The notes beneath the pieces are model-generated. The model did no database searches, was not told the origin of the DNA, and saw only the letters and a list, made by a program, of their open reading frames with translations. Below are positions 22,997 to 34,596 of a DNA stretch of 64,000 nucleotides, in pieces; position 1 is the stretch's first letter; every line of letters starts with the position of its first letter. This DNA comes from Clavulina sp. PMI_390 (lineage: Eukaryota > Basidiomycota > Agaricomycetes > Cantharellales > Hydnaceae): the NCBI GenBank assembly GCA_015039315.1, contig WIDE01000015.1, positions 130,836-194,835 on the forward strand, in the 5' to 3' direction. Position numbers and translations under genes: made by a program.

Positions 22997-24008
22997 ATGA
23001 ATACAGTCGATATGCAGAGGCTGAAGGCCGGTGAGGTCAACCTCGGGGTAAGGATTTAGGGATTCACATTGTGCACATAGCACTCTCGATTCGCTCACAC
23101 CCAGCTCGATTGGTGGTGCAATCTGTAGACATCCATTATGGCCGTTGCTTTCGACAAGGGTGTCGTTATCGGCGCAGATTCGAGAACGACGACCGGGAGT
23201 TACATTGTGAGTTCGGCCTCGAATACAAGCGTTTGCTTGCTGACAATACGATCTCTCTCCGCCCAGGCGAATCGAGTAACGGACAAGCTCACGCATGTCC
23301 ACGACCGCGTGTACTGCTGTCGATCAGGGTCCGCAGCTGATACCCAGGCAGTCGCAGACATCGTCCACTTCTATCTCCAGATGTACGCGTAAGTATATCA
23401 ATCATCTCTCATGAGCGACCCATCCACTTGCTCACCCTACCTCATGTCTTTACTATACTACAGCCAACAATTTGGCACTCCTCCACCTGTCCACACTGCA
23501 GCTACGCTTTTCCAAAAACTCTGCTATGATAACAAGGATGCCCTCTCCGCAGGTATCATCGTCGCAGGGTGGGACAAGGATGCTGGTCCCTCCGTCTACA
23601 ACATCCCCTTGGGCGGTGGTCTTTTCCGTCAGCCATGGGCCATCGGCGGGTCTGGGTCAACATACGTATACGGTTACTGTGATGCGACATACCAAGAGGG
23701 CTGGGATGAGGCACAAACCGTCAACTTTGTCAAGAATAGTGAGTCTAATTCTGGGAAGTAGTGCGAATACGAAGGAACTGACTTGGATCGGTCCACTAGC
23801 CCTCGCTCTCGCCATGTCCCGAGATGGTTCATCAGGAGGCACTATCCGCATGTGTGTTATCACTGAGGATGGCGTCAAGCGACACTTTATCCCTGGGAAC
23901 GAACTCCCAACCTTCTGGGAGGGCAAGGAGCTCCTCCCGGTCTCAAGTTCCCTGGGTTCTGCTGGTGTTGGGAAACCTACTGGCGGGGACGTCGTGATGG
24001 GAGCGTAA
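22997..24008 (+). CDS. pre3: 20S proteasome subunit beta-1 (Pre3/PSMB6)
   Basis: Five exons: 22997-23047, 23129-23206, 23267-23388, 23464-23738, 23800-24008; 244 residues. The precursor starts [17 protein letters not shown] and is cleaved before Thr18, the N-terminal nucleophile of the mature subunit. Mature-numbered key residues are present: Thr1, Asp17 (GADSRTTTG), Lys33 (VTDKLT) and Arg45 ([12 protein letters not shown]), the last typical of the caspase-like beta-1 site. [11 protein letters not shown] and DGSSGGTIR are also conserved. Intron 1 falls exactly between Gly-1 and Thr1. It cleaves after acidic residues inside the 20S core. The C-terminal extension after FWEGKELLP is a little longer than in yeast. 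Confidence 0.96.
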
Positions 24009-24146
24009 TGGCTGCTGTACTCATATCTCTATTGTAACCAAATGAATCAGATTAACTGCTCAAACCTCGACGTCAATTCGTAAAGGGAGTGTACAGAAAC
24101 TACAACACAATCCAGGCGGTAGAAATGTAAGCAAAGCACTCTTTCA

Positions 24147-27100
24147 TCACGGGTCCACGTCCCGTAGGCGCATCCCATCCAGCCATTTTGTCAACTCCTC
24201 TGCCTGGTTCTTCGCCGCCTCTAGAATACTTGACCTGCGTCACACAACAAGATGATTAGCCTCCAAGAACGAAAGTGTAATAGAACAAAGGGGGAACCCA
24301 CTCTTGAGCCAATCTCCTTTGAACACTTCGCAGCTGCGCACTCCCTAGTCCAGCAGGCGCATGAGGAGCTCGCCGAGGGCGTTTCCTCTCTGCCTCTTTC
24401 TTCTTGATCTCTTCCAGCTGTGGCGTAAGAATCTCAATCTGGTGCTTAAGCTATAGCAGATTCGGTGCGGGTTAGTAACATGGCTGACGAGGAATACATC
24501 AAAGGAAGGACGTACAAGCTGAGTACGACTCCACAGCGATCGGCCGTCCTGCTCATCCTCTCCACCATCCCCAATTCGTCCCCCTACTTCCCTCCTCATT
24601 CTCCCGAGCTCACCAAACCACGCTTTCTCAAAGTCACTTAGGCCGCTCTCGCTCTCGATCGCGTGGGCATCCATCAGCCGCTGCAAGACAGTATCCAGCC
24701 GCTTGTTGAGAGCATTCTGGGTGTTCGTAATCGTCGTGACACGGTCAAGGAGGGGCTGCGACGACGGGGCAGGTGCAGGAGGGGTTGGCGGGGAAGGTGT
24801 TGATTTAGGGAAGAATGCCGAAAATGCGTTTTTGCTTTGTTGCTGCTGTTGTAGTTGTGGCTGTGGTTGTGAGGACGGCGCTGACGCTGAAGCAGAGGCA
24901 ATCATGTCCTGAAGTTCGGCCAATTTCATCAGCTGCCTCTTCATCTCGCGATGTTGTAACGAGATGCGCTCCTGGACTGTATTCACGCCACGCGAGATGT
25001 CACGCATATCGGCGCGAAGGGCCTCTACGCGTGAGCCGAGTGAACGAAGAACTTGTGGTGTGATAGCAGGTTGGGCTCGGCTTTGGCCTAGACCGGAAGA
25101 AGCGGGGTTCAGAGGCGGGAGGGATGCAGCTGCGCGACGTGGGGTGAAAGTTGGGATAGAGAAAGGCTCTTTCTCTAGTATGGAGATGTAAGCACGGCTT
25201 TGTTGAGGAGATGGGGCCTTCTTGCTTCCTCCCGCTCCCAAAGATGAAGTCGAGTTGGCGCCAAGGGGGAATGTGGTTTGGAAAGAGGGCGTTGAGCCTG
25301 ATGCTGACTGGTCGCTTGGAATTGACGTAGACGGTCTGGCAGAGCTTGATAACTCAGGGCGGACATGGAGGCCAAGTGGGATGGCCTGGTATTGGGACGT
25401 CACCGCCACAAGAGAGTATGATATGAACGCATTATCAACGATAGAAAGTCCAATGACTGGTGCAGTTGCCCTATGTCTCAAACATCAGGATCAACGGAAA
25501 CAACCCGAAAAGCTATTTTACTCACTTGTCTTCCGCGGAAAAAGTATTCAGTAAATGAGTTATCTCACTCCCTCCAGCCTCTTTCGCCCCTTCTCCGACG
25601 CGCACTGTTACCTCATCTTGCATGGCTTCGAACAACGAGCGCATACACTTTCGCATGTCAATCAGATGCACTCCGAACGCGTGAGATACGACAACACGGC
25701 CGGGATAGAGCGGATCGACGTGGAATGCCATGCGATTGGCTCCCAGCAGGGGAAGCAGGCCTGTTGCGCTCAACGAATCAATGAGGCCAAGATCAATGCT
25801 TTCGTAAACGGTAAAAGAGGGCAGATCCGAAGGCGGCACTTTGGTCTTTGGTTGTATCTATGGGACGCGGAACATCAGCAACAAGTCGTTATTGTCGCCG
25901 AACTGTAAATGACAAAGGAAGACTCACATTTACATCCCATTGAGCCTCGATCTTCTCAATATCTAGGCACAGATCCACCCTGCCATCCTGATAGACAACA
26001 ACCACCACTCCGAGCTTCTCCTTCTCGTTCACGACCTCCTCGTTTTGAGGTGCCCGTTCCTCCCCCTGAGCATCGCCGATCTCGAGATATACGATATCAC
26101 ATGCTTCAGGCTCATCGTCAAGCCCGCCATCGAGCTCGGGAGGGGCCGGCTGGAGCAAGAATGGGCCTTGCCTGGATACCGCGTATTTCGTGCTCTTGGG
26201 AGGCTGAACTGTGACGTGAGTTTTGTTCCGAGAGCGACTGGTGCTACTATCGGCAGGGCTGCTAACTTCGGAGCCTGCTTCACGGAGCATCTGTTTTGTA
26301 AGAGCGTGTACATATTTGAGCTGCTGATCGTTCATCACAGCTAGCTCTTCATTTTCTTGCTCAGTGAAGGAGTCATTCGGGAAAGGTGAAGAGGGTGGAT
26401 GATGCGAGGGGATGAAGGACGATATCCCGCGTTCGATTATTTCACGTTTCGACGCCACAAAGAACTCGAGACCGGATAGATAGGCTCTGGGAATGGAGCT
26501 AATTCAAGGGTGCGTCAGACATGTGACCTAGACATTATATGCAGAAATCTGAGTACTAACGCGCTGGAAGGTAAGAATGGACAGACGCCATACACGTCCC
26601 CGTTTCTCATAAGACCGTATACCGTTAGAGGACTCCAGTCCACTGTTCCCTTACCAACACAAAAAGATACTGCTTCTCGGGCATTGGGGTCTTCATCGGT
26701 GTACTGACTCTTCCCTTTTGGAGGGACGAATGTGGCTGTCTGTTGGGGCTCGTCGGTATCGCGGGAGATGTCGTACTCTCTAACTCGATGGATTAGCTCA
26801 CGTTCGTCTAACGGCCTTTGAAGGAATGGCGCTTACCGTAAGACGGTATCGGAGGTGAGGACAAGAAGAGATGACCCTCCGTCACCCCATGGGTGCCAAT
26901 CAATCTTGGCTATTCGTGATGACCCTGTGGTGGCGTGGTAGTATTGTCCTACTTGGATGGCTCTGTGCGCAATACAATGGGACGAGATCAGAACGACTAT
27001 ATAGTCGACATAACTCGGAGACTTACTTGCAATCTACACGAGGATTCACAAGTTTGTGGTATGATGGCCTTGGGAGGACCACTACAGCCACTTGATGCGA

Positions 27101-27518
27101 ACCAGCAATTGCTAGCATCTTTCCTCCGGGTGCAAGGGAGATCGAAGAGATCTCAAACTGTACATTTGGCGTATGCAACGTCTAGCTCGAGGCGTGAGAT
27201 ATATGATTGGATAACCTGCATCTTGTGCAACATTCCAAGAAAACTAACTTTGTACTGTCGAGATGACCCAGAACTAGACAGATCATGGCCGAGTGCGGAG
27301 ATCCTAAGCTCGTTACCAACAGCCAGGATGATGTCCGGTCCCCGAAATACTAGCTTAGAACCAGAAGCAAACAGCCCGTTTTCCTTTGAACTAGTAGAAC
27401 CTCTTGAGCCACCCAACGACTGCAGAGACTCCAGTGACACGAGACGTTTTTCATAACCATTTGGCGCCTTGAAGATAGGATGCGAAGGCAGATCCGAAAG
27501 CGAGCTTGACGACTCCAT
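24147..27518 (-). CDS. nup82: nucleoporin Nup82/Nup88
   Basis: Nine exons: 27518-27249, 27181-27027, 26962-26837, 26779-26561, 26498-25928, 25857-25526, 25470-24516, 24450-24302, 24234-24147; all GT..AG and in phase, 954 residues. The N-terminal half is a beta-propeller-like region (FEISSISLAPGGKMLAIAG, ATTGSSRIAKIDWHPWG, WSPLTVYGLMRNGDVYGV). The C-terminal half is helical and coiled-coil with a low-complexity Ser/Pro/Gln insert (LRSLGSRVEALRADMRDI.., RISLQHREMKRQLMKLAELQ). This layout is that of Nup82/Nup88, the cytoplasmic-side nucleoporin that holds Nup159 and Nsp1 for mRNA export. I place it by overall pattern, without a search. Its 3' end faces pre3, with 138 bases between stops. Confidence 0.85.
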
Positions 27519-27860
27519 TGACGCGCGCTGTGACCAAAGGCGAGAAGTCGGGCAGGGGCGCGTTTTGTTTAGCTTTGCTTGGTGCTGTTATGACTCACGC
27601 TCATGTCGACCAGCTCAATCCACAAACTAACAATGCCACTCTCACTATGTTTATAGCAGGAAGCAGAACGCTCCTAGAAATTATATATCCCCCCAAACCC
27701 TAACCATTAGTCAAATCAAGCTTGTGCCTAGCTCTTGAGCTTGACTCCACGGAATGGTGAGGGAGAGAGAGAGAATCGGTTTTACCGCGTTGGGCTGCCG
27801 ATGAAGCGCCTAGGGCGGGGGCTATACTACATATTATAAGTACATGGTACGGAATGGTGA
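27519..27860. other. nup82 upstream region and duplication junction
   Basis: Contains a GA microsatellite near 27763 and a 15-base direct repeat ACGGAATGGTGAGGG at 27749-27763 and 27849-27863, exactly 100 bases apart; the second sits on the left edge of duplication copy 2. Confidence 0.6.
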
Positions 27861-28127
27861 GGGGCGAGGTTCACATTCAACGAGGTTGGGTCCGCACCAG
27901 CATGGCACGCGCTTTTGCTATGACTGCTGCTACCTCTTCGCTCCTTCTTGCCGGCCTCCATTCTGAGCAACAGGAAAAGAGAAGTTTCTTGACGTCGCCT
28001 TACTCCCAAGTGGTGCTCGTCTTGTGCAGCAGCGTCCGGTCATCCTGAATTCGAAGCCACGGTTATGGGATGGTACACCTGTGTTGGAGATGCCATATCG
28101 TGCACCCCCAGGAGTATATGTATAAAA
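27861..28127 (+). pseudogene. duplicated 3' fragment of the histone deacetylase gene
   Basis: Matches 17119-17383, the last about 88 codons of the deacetylase tail, including the GAGCAACAGGAAAAGAGAAG block and the terminal GTATATGTATA. A one-base insertion in the CGCTTTTGC region near 27911 and other indels break the frame, and there is no catalytic domain. It is a dead fragment carried by the duplication. Confidence 0.85.
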
Positions 28128-28596
28128 AGGGCCCTCTCCTTGAGCAATTTGCTTTCTATTACTATCTGGTTACCCCTCGCTGTCGTGAGGTGCTGATGCT
28201 GGGTTTTACGGATTTGTTTCATGGTCCGTTCATGGCCTACTGGTTTAGGTTGTCTTGAGAGACGCATTACCTTCTTCGTTTTCTGTATCTCATTCCTGTA
28301 CCACACATGATTAGTGGTAGTGTACCACACTACTCGAGCTGTTGGTTCGTATAATCTCTGCCATTCGATCTGTATTCATGTGACATAACATCGTCGATGA
28401 TTTGCCCGACACCATTGTTCCCCCCATCGCATCTCTCGGGGAGAAGTACACCTCGTCACTTTCTTAGTGGGCAGGTGTGGAACTTGTTTTGTTTCGACGC
28501 GCTCTTTCAGTCGTCCGCAGAACCTCAGCACCGCTCCTTCGATTCTTGAGCAACAATAGCCTCGTGCTATGTCGCAGGCACCCAGCCTAGTGGTTC

Positions 28597-29301
28597 GTGA
28601 TCCCGACTCTTTCCCATACTTATATTGATAAAGCTGCTCTCCAGCCCTATGCCAAGGTGGTCGCAGGCTGGATCATCAATGGTGCATCCGTTCACGCATG
28701 GGCTTCTGAGGTCTGCCCAAACAAGATATCTTTGGGCATCGGGGTGCTCTATGGTGGAACTATGGACGCTTACCCCACATTGTGCTTCTATCTCGTATCC
28801 TATCCTCGTCGCGTTGTGCCACGAGAGCGGAAGAATGGTATTCTCCTCCGTACCCGGCAACTCGAAAATGCGCCGTACACGCACGAGTTCCAAAGGACGG
28901 AGGAGGACGATGCAATGTTGCAGAGGGATAACTTGGACAGCAGCTTTACCACCCTACTCAATAATGCGACATTCATCACCTTTCCAGACCCTAAGAACAG
29001 TATAAGCCTTCCTGGAGAAGTTGTAGCAAATTCCGACCAGCTTCCTGAGGATAGCCGCAAGTTCGTGAGTCACTCTGCTCGTCCCTCATATCCTTCCTCC
29101 CCACGAACGGACCTCCGATCACGCCTGCAGCTGATATTACACCCCATGCTCACACCCATGCAGTATAGCCGCCTGGGGGAGTTTGATGAAGCAGGAAATT
29201 TCATTAAAAGGAAAGCGTCAGAGCTGGATGATGACTTGGAGTTCACTGAGGAAGACGACGCCCTCGTGAACGCTGAAGAGCCCACTGAGGACAACCAATG
29301 A
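28597..29301 (+). CDS. unknown protein, N-terminus uncertain
   Basis: Open frame of about 230 codons ending EEPTEDNQ. No ATG opens the frame at its left end; an upstream ATG at 28569 (MSQAPSLVVRDPDSFPYLY) is in another frame, so an unseen intron, a frameshift or a later start must be assumed. Visible parts: a hydrophobic stretch around VVAGWIINGASVHAWASEV, a middle part with ATFITFPDPKNSISLP, and an acidic end (ASELDDDLEFTEEDDALVN). A possible 99-base in-frame intron (about 29065-29163, GTGAGT..CATGCAG) would remove a Ser/Arg-rich stretch. I do not recognise a family. The block is absent from duplication copy 1. Confidence 0.5.
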   Translation: MIPTLSHTYIDKAALQPYAKVVAGWIINGASVHAWASEVCPNKISLGIGVLYGGTMDAYPTLCFYLVSYPRRVVPRERKNGILLRTRQLENAPYTHEFQRTEEDDAMLQRDNLDSSFTTLLNNATFITFPDPKNSISLPGEVVANSDQLPEDSRKFVSHSARPSYPSSPRTDLRSRLQLILHPMLTPMQYSRLGEFDEAGNFIKRKASELDDDLEFTEEDDALVNAEEPTEDNQ

Positions 29302-29671
29302 ACTCGGGGTGAAGCTTAGGTGACAGCGAGCTGGCTCGTTTGTCGCTCATTACTCAACTGTTTGACACGTTCCTCTTTCCCTTCCGCTCTCTTCATCAAT
29401 GCCCTTACGGTCTGGCACCTCGCTATCTTGACAGTGATGGAGATATGGCTGAGATGCATGGTTCCTGAACATTTTGGCTCTTTTAATTGCCCGAGCTCAA
29501 TGCCAATGGGTAATGACGAAGTTTTCCTGAGAATACTTGCTTTTTTGGAGTTTCACAATACTGTAACAGCAAAAATACTTCCATCGTTCCTATATGGCTG
29601 AATCTGCAACTGTATGATTCGGAGAAAATGAGGGAAGCATGGTACAAACGTATGATTACACAGGCTCCCCC

Positions 29672-31131
29672 TTAAGGTATTGGCCTTCTGAACCAGCCTA
29701 ATGATCGACTATCGGAGGTTGTACCTGGCAAAAGCATCTCCTTCAAGCGTTCCAGTACATCATGACTCGTCGGACGTTTCTTTGGTTTTTGGGTCCACAT
29801 TTGCTGAACTAAGGCCCAAAACTGTTTTTCTACTGCTTTCGGAATATGAACCCTCGGCCCAGCAGGCATCTTTGGTCGGTTGCCACCGACTAACTCTACA
29901 GTCACTTTCCACTCAAGCTCAATGTGTGAGAATGGTCGCTCCCCAGACCAAAGATTGAATAAAAGCATAGCAAGTGAATATATATCACTTTCCGAGGTGG
30001 TACGAAACTTTTCAGCTGGACTGCTGGCGAGCTCTGGGGCAAGGAACCGAATAAAGCCACCGTTTACTCGCTGAGTTCTGGTCCGAGAGACTTCATGACG
30101 AACACGACTGAGCCCAAAATCGCACAGATATGCTATGCCATCTTTGTCAAGTAGGACGTTTCCCTAGCAAGTAGAAATTTCTTTTTTCATGAGGATGAGC
30201 TGATGAAGGAGGGAAAAATATAGTGCTGACAGGGTGAAGATCTCCATGGATTACAGGTGGTTGGAGCGAGTGGAGATAGCATACTCCTTCACTGAGGCCA
30301 AAGAGCTATTTTATAGAGGTCAACGGATCACAATGGGTCGCAATGTCACTAATGTGGTGAAAGAACGAGGTCTCACTGACAATACGCTGGAATGCGGTCG
30401 TATCAATTAACGCTTTTGGCGTAAGTAGGCCTTGCAGCGAGCCTCCATCGATATACGGGACAATCGTTAGAGGAGGTGATATTGAGTCCTCAAGATATAC
30501 CCCCAGGAAAGGGAGGATATTGGGGGGTGAAGTTGTGAATGGGTGATAGCTTCGCGATGCGCAAACTGTAACGAGCTTTATGAAGCGTGGAGCAGTCAGA
30601 ACATCGGATAAACCGCGAGGCTTACCTTTGCAACTCTCTCTCTGTCCGATGTATTCCAGTCAGAGACGGTGAGAAATAACTCGCGAACGACCACCTGCAG
30701 TTCACCCATTTGCCCACGATACAAGGTTGCCTCGCCCCCTCGGCTCATTGGCTGAGATCTGGAGAATGTGACCCCTTGTAGCTTGAACGAGTTGGGAAGA
30801 GAGCTGAAGTGATAGCAAAGATCTTGCAGACATCGCAAAATGATGATGCGTTCTGGGGAATCCAAGTAATTTTGCAGATCCTGGGAATTCAAAACTGTGA
30901 TTAGAGATAGTTGTACGGTAGTTGTTCTCAACATACGTCATATAACCGATTCAGGAGACTGGTTTGTTCACTCTCAGATAGCTGAGAGACATCGGATTCA
31001 TCTCCTATGCTAAGCCTTCCGCATATCCACGCAGGGATTTTGGGCACATCGTATATTGGCTCCTCATCGACTGGTGATTCTTCCTGAGGTGAGCTCCGCT
31101 CATGGCTGGAATCAGTTAAAGGCCAACTCAC
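29672..31131 (-). pseudogene. frameshifted protein kinase gene (copy 2)
   Basis: Paralogue of the kinase at 18129. Exons seen: 31131-30937 (Met start uncertain), 30880-30626, 30565 onward, 30305-30231, 30163-29672. The N-terminal part has a degenerate glycine loop (MSRGGEATLYRG) followed by VVVREL, where the ATP-binding Lys is replaced by Arg. Catalytic loop HGDLHP, activation segment and C-lobe remain open. Near 30521-30531 a net one-base loss relative to copy 1 (HSQLHHPNI becomes HSQLHPPIS) shifts the frame between the C-helix and strand 4. I infer a pseudogene; a sequencing error must be excluded. Confidence 0.7.
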
Positions 31132-33329
31132 AATCGGTCGTCTTCTGAATGATGGGTGGCTTTCGATTTACGCATTTGAGCTTCGGTTGCTATGCATTTA
31201 TCAAGCTTCAAGAGCGCACACCTTTTTGAATAGGCGGGCCTGGATAGTGGGAGTAGGAAGATAACTGTCAGATGTAATAAGGTGGCACCTCCTGGATGAG
31301 ATTTACCATCCAAAGTGGGATTTGTCCGAAAAGCCGTGTCATTCCCGCAAGCGTTCGATCAGGGAATTTTGTGATGCGCTGGAAGAAATTCATCTTTATC
31401 AACGGCTGTTCCTCCACAAAAACTACTCGGGCTACTTCTCGGGATTGAGCGAATGATTGAGCATCAATTTTCCAGGGTTTTGAGCCTTTTTGACAGAATC
31501 AGGCCTTACTGAAATTGATGGCGAACTCGCGAAAAGAAAAAGCGCCGTCGATGGAGTTCTTGTTAATATCGTCTCGTTTAGCTTGAGGGAGAAAGGCTGC
31601 TGGTTCCTGGGGTATTAAATCCCCCGGTGGTAGCCACCTCCCAAGAATCGTGCCACCTCCGCATGGATCACCAAAGCGCGTCGTCGCTCAAACGGCAGTC
31701 ACAGAATACTTGAAGGCGCTGGTACCCTCGAAGGAAAGGCGTGGCATTCCGACGGTTGATTGATCGGCGGGTGGATTCTCATTCGTGAATGATGGGCGGT
31801 TTTTGAGCGCGCTTGCAGAACCTATAGCGATGTTGGTATCTTTGTGTCATGGATGACTCTGAGGTTCAAAAAAAAAAAGCCAACTGAATACTCTAGGAGG
31901 TATTCTGTCTATAGAGACGTACAGTCTGAAACCTGCACTGACGGTAGGCGAGATATGGGTGAAGCGCGTAAAGCGGTCACTTCGTTCCATCCTTGCTGCT
32001 GTGCGGCCTCCGAACTTCGTTACAGCATAAGCGATGCAGTACCACTGTCAAAGCTGTGTGGAACGATTAGAAGAAGTGCTATCGCGAGGAGCCAACATGG
32101 CGGATAGGCGCCATTGGCCAAAGTTGCCTGACTAGGAACCCTCGGCGCTTACGCTGGAGGGCAAGGAAAGAGTGATACCACCATGTCATTCTCAGTCAGA
32201 ACATGGGCGCAGCTTGCCAACGAGAGCTTCATAGAGGGCAGCCCACATATCCATATTCGAGCAAACGGCCACGGCAATCTGACGCTTGGAAATGCAAAGG
32301 CGATGCTCTCACTACGAAAAGCCCGTGGTAACAACGAGGTTAAATCATGGGAGCCATGGCGCCTACAGGGCATGAGGGATCCGTCAACCCTGCAGCCCGC
32401 CACTTAGTGGACCCTATGTCTAAGCTCCATGGAGGCACAGCATGTCATGAGGTGGATCGTTCTAACAAGCTATGTCGTCCAAGAATAAGCATTCGAACGC
32501 ATGCATTCAACCATACTGCCGTTTCGTAATCGTTGGGGACTTTCTGGGAGAGACATTTGCAATTGCAAGCTGTTGTAGCACAGTAAACGGTATTGTCAGC
32601 CTGTCAGGATTCAAGCGTCATCTTTTGCAGTTTAGAGCCTACAAAAACTACCCTTACAACTGTATGTATAGCCTAAGGATCACTAAAATTCGGAGACTGA
32701 GACATATAACCTCTCAAAGACGGTCAAAGGTGAACAGAGGATGATGGGAGAACGAACGTTGGGCGTGACAGTAACTTGAACATAGGGCCCAAGCTGCTGT
32801 GATATTTTTGATTACCTAGCTGAGCAACCTTGGAAGCTGAAATTCCGATACAGGCAGAAAGTTCAGTTGCAACCTTACTATCACGTCCTTGAGCCAGACG
32901 ATCATACCATGCCGCCGTACACCGCCATGGAACGGGTTGTCAGTTGGCGAATTAACTTAATTTGCCTGATAGGCTGGAAGTGACCTCAGTCCCTCTGTGA
33001 TTCATGAATAAATGCATTAAGCTATCTGGCTACTTTCTATTGCTATATCATAGTAGGCGACTCGATGAAATGGTTTGTGGGGTAACTGTCTGCTCAATTT
33101 TTGGTGCAGAGCTTGGTGTAAGAAGGGTTCAATCAAAGCTTATTAGCAATTACAAAGATTCAGAAGCTTCATATCGTACACGAAGCTATATTGCTCACGT
33201 ATTTCATGGAATACGGTGCTCTCCTTCGTATTGTTGCGAGGTGTTGGTATGGAGGACCAGACTTTGTTTGGCGCAGCTTGCTGAACGCGCGTCGATTCCA
33301 AGAGTTCAACTCTCTCGACTTTTACTACC
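31132..33329. other. kinase upstream sequence and non-coding part of duplication copy 2
   Basis: Up to about 32790 it matches 19961-21430; an A11 tract lies at about 31868-31878. From 32790 the sequence is unique and leads into pre10. A Met frame at 31313-31128 could add N-terminal kinase residues, but its junction would need a 26-base intron. No other gene recognised. Confidence 0.45.
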
Positions 33330-34374
33330 ATGAATAGCGGATACGATCTATCATCGAGCACATATTCTCCGGATGGCCGTATCTTCCAGGTTTGTTGCTC
33401 TGAGCATTGTTCTATAGTGAGCCAGCCTAATTGCATCTGGTTCCCAGATCGAGTACGCGGCCAAGGCAGTTGAGAACTCGGGGTTCGTCCTAGCCGGATG
33501 GTGACTCTTTAACCCAAGATGCTAATATTGAGTGGTCCTCAGGACTGCTATCGGGCTGCGCGTAAAGGATGGCGTCGTTCTTGCCATCGAGAAGCTGGTG
33601 CAGTCCAAGCTGCTGATTCCTGGGAAGAACAGGAGAATAGAAACCATCGACAGGCACATCGGGCTGGTGAGCACTGTTATATCATATAGCCTAGAAGTCT
33701 GCTCTTCCTGACATCATGTCATCCCCATAGGCTTCTTCAGGTCTCCTGGCTGACGGTCGCCAGATCGCGTCACGAGCATCCGATGAAGCCGCGAATTATC
33801 GGGAAACCTACCGCGCCCCCACAACACTGAAAGCTCTGGCAGAGCGTCTCGGGCTCTATGTCCAAGCTTATACTCTGTACTCCTCTGTTCGTCCTTTCGG
33901 TGTCAGCGCGATCCTTGGGGCAGTGGACAAGGATGGGCCATCACTATACGTTGTCGAGCCAAGCGGGATATACTTTGTATGCGTCTAACACCATCCCCCA
34001 CATGCTTGATCTCGTTCTTATGGATTCTGTGATAGGGCTATAACGCTGCTGCAGTTGGGAAGGGTCGCCAGTTGGCAAAAACGGAGCTGGAGAAGCTCAA
34101 GCTCTCAGAAATGAACACTCGGGAAGCTGTTTATGAAGCCGCTCGGATGTAAGTCCCGTACTCAAGTTAGCTTCATCCCCGCAGTCACTGACATGATTGG
34201 CCTCGCAGAATCCACCTCGTGCACGATGATGCAAAGGATAAGGAATTTGAGCTAGAGCTATCCTGGATCGGCGCAGAGACAAACGGCCTCCATCTCGCTG
34301 TCCCGAAGGATCTGTATGAAGATGCTAACCAGAAGGGCCTGGATGCCCTGGACGCAGACATGGATGACGAATGA
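33330..34374 (+). CDS. pre10: 20S proteasome subunit alpha-7 (Pre10/PSMA3)
   Basis: Six exons: 33330-33389, 33448-33482, 33543-33666, 33731-33976, 34036-34148, 34209-34374; 247 residues. Starts MNSGYDLSSSTYSPDGRIFQ and continues IEYAAKAVENSG, the alpha-subunit N-terminal signature. KLVQSKLLIPGKNRRIETID, LYVQAYTLYSSVRPFG and the acidic end (DALDADMDDE) match alpha-7 rather than other alpha subunits. Alpha-7 is part of the outer ring that gates the 20S core and docks the 19S cap. Third proteasome subunit gene in 13 kb. The next gene, on the same strand, starts 222 bases after its stop. Confidence 0.95.
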
Positions 34375-34596
34375 TACTATCTTGTGCCCCGATGTACCGT
34401 GTATAATGAATCACCTTCCAAAACACTATCTTGATCTCATCGTCTACGCAATGGCCCACGTTGCAGCTCTTGTCGTATTTCCTCCTTTCATAAACTTGCC
34501 TTCGACGGACGGTCGTGGACGAGCGAATGAACATGTTCCGCGTGACCAGTCCCTGTTCGTTTTACCCCGCACACAAACAGAGGTTGCAACAGCACG

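Larger units (their letters stand above)
27861..32790 (+). repeat. segmental duplication, copy 2
   Basis: Second copy of 17119-21430, same orientation, about 10.7 kb downstream. Order: deacetylase 3' fragment and UTR, an extra block of about 800 bases, kinase pseudogene, non-coding sequence matching 19961-21430. It ends about 540 bases before pre10. The sequence between the copies is rpn12, pre3 and nup82. Confidence 0.85.
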
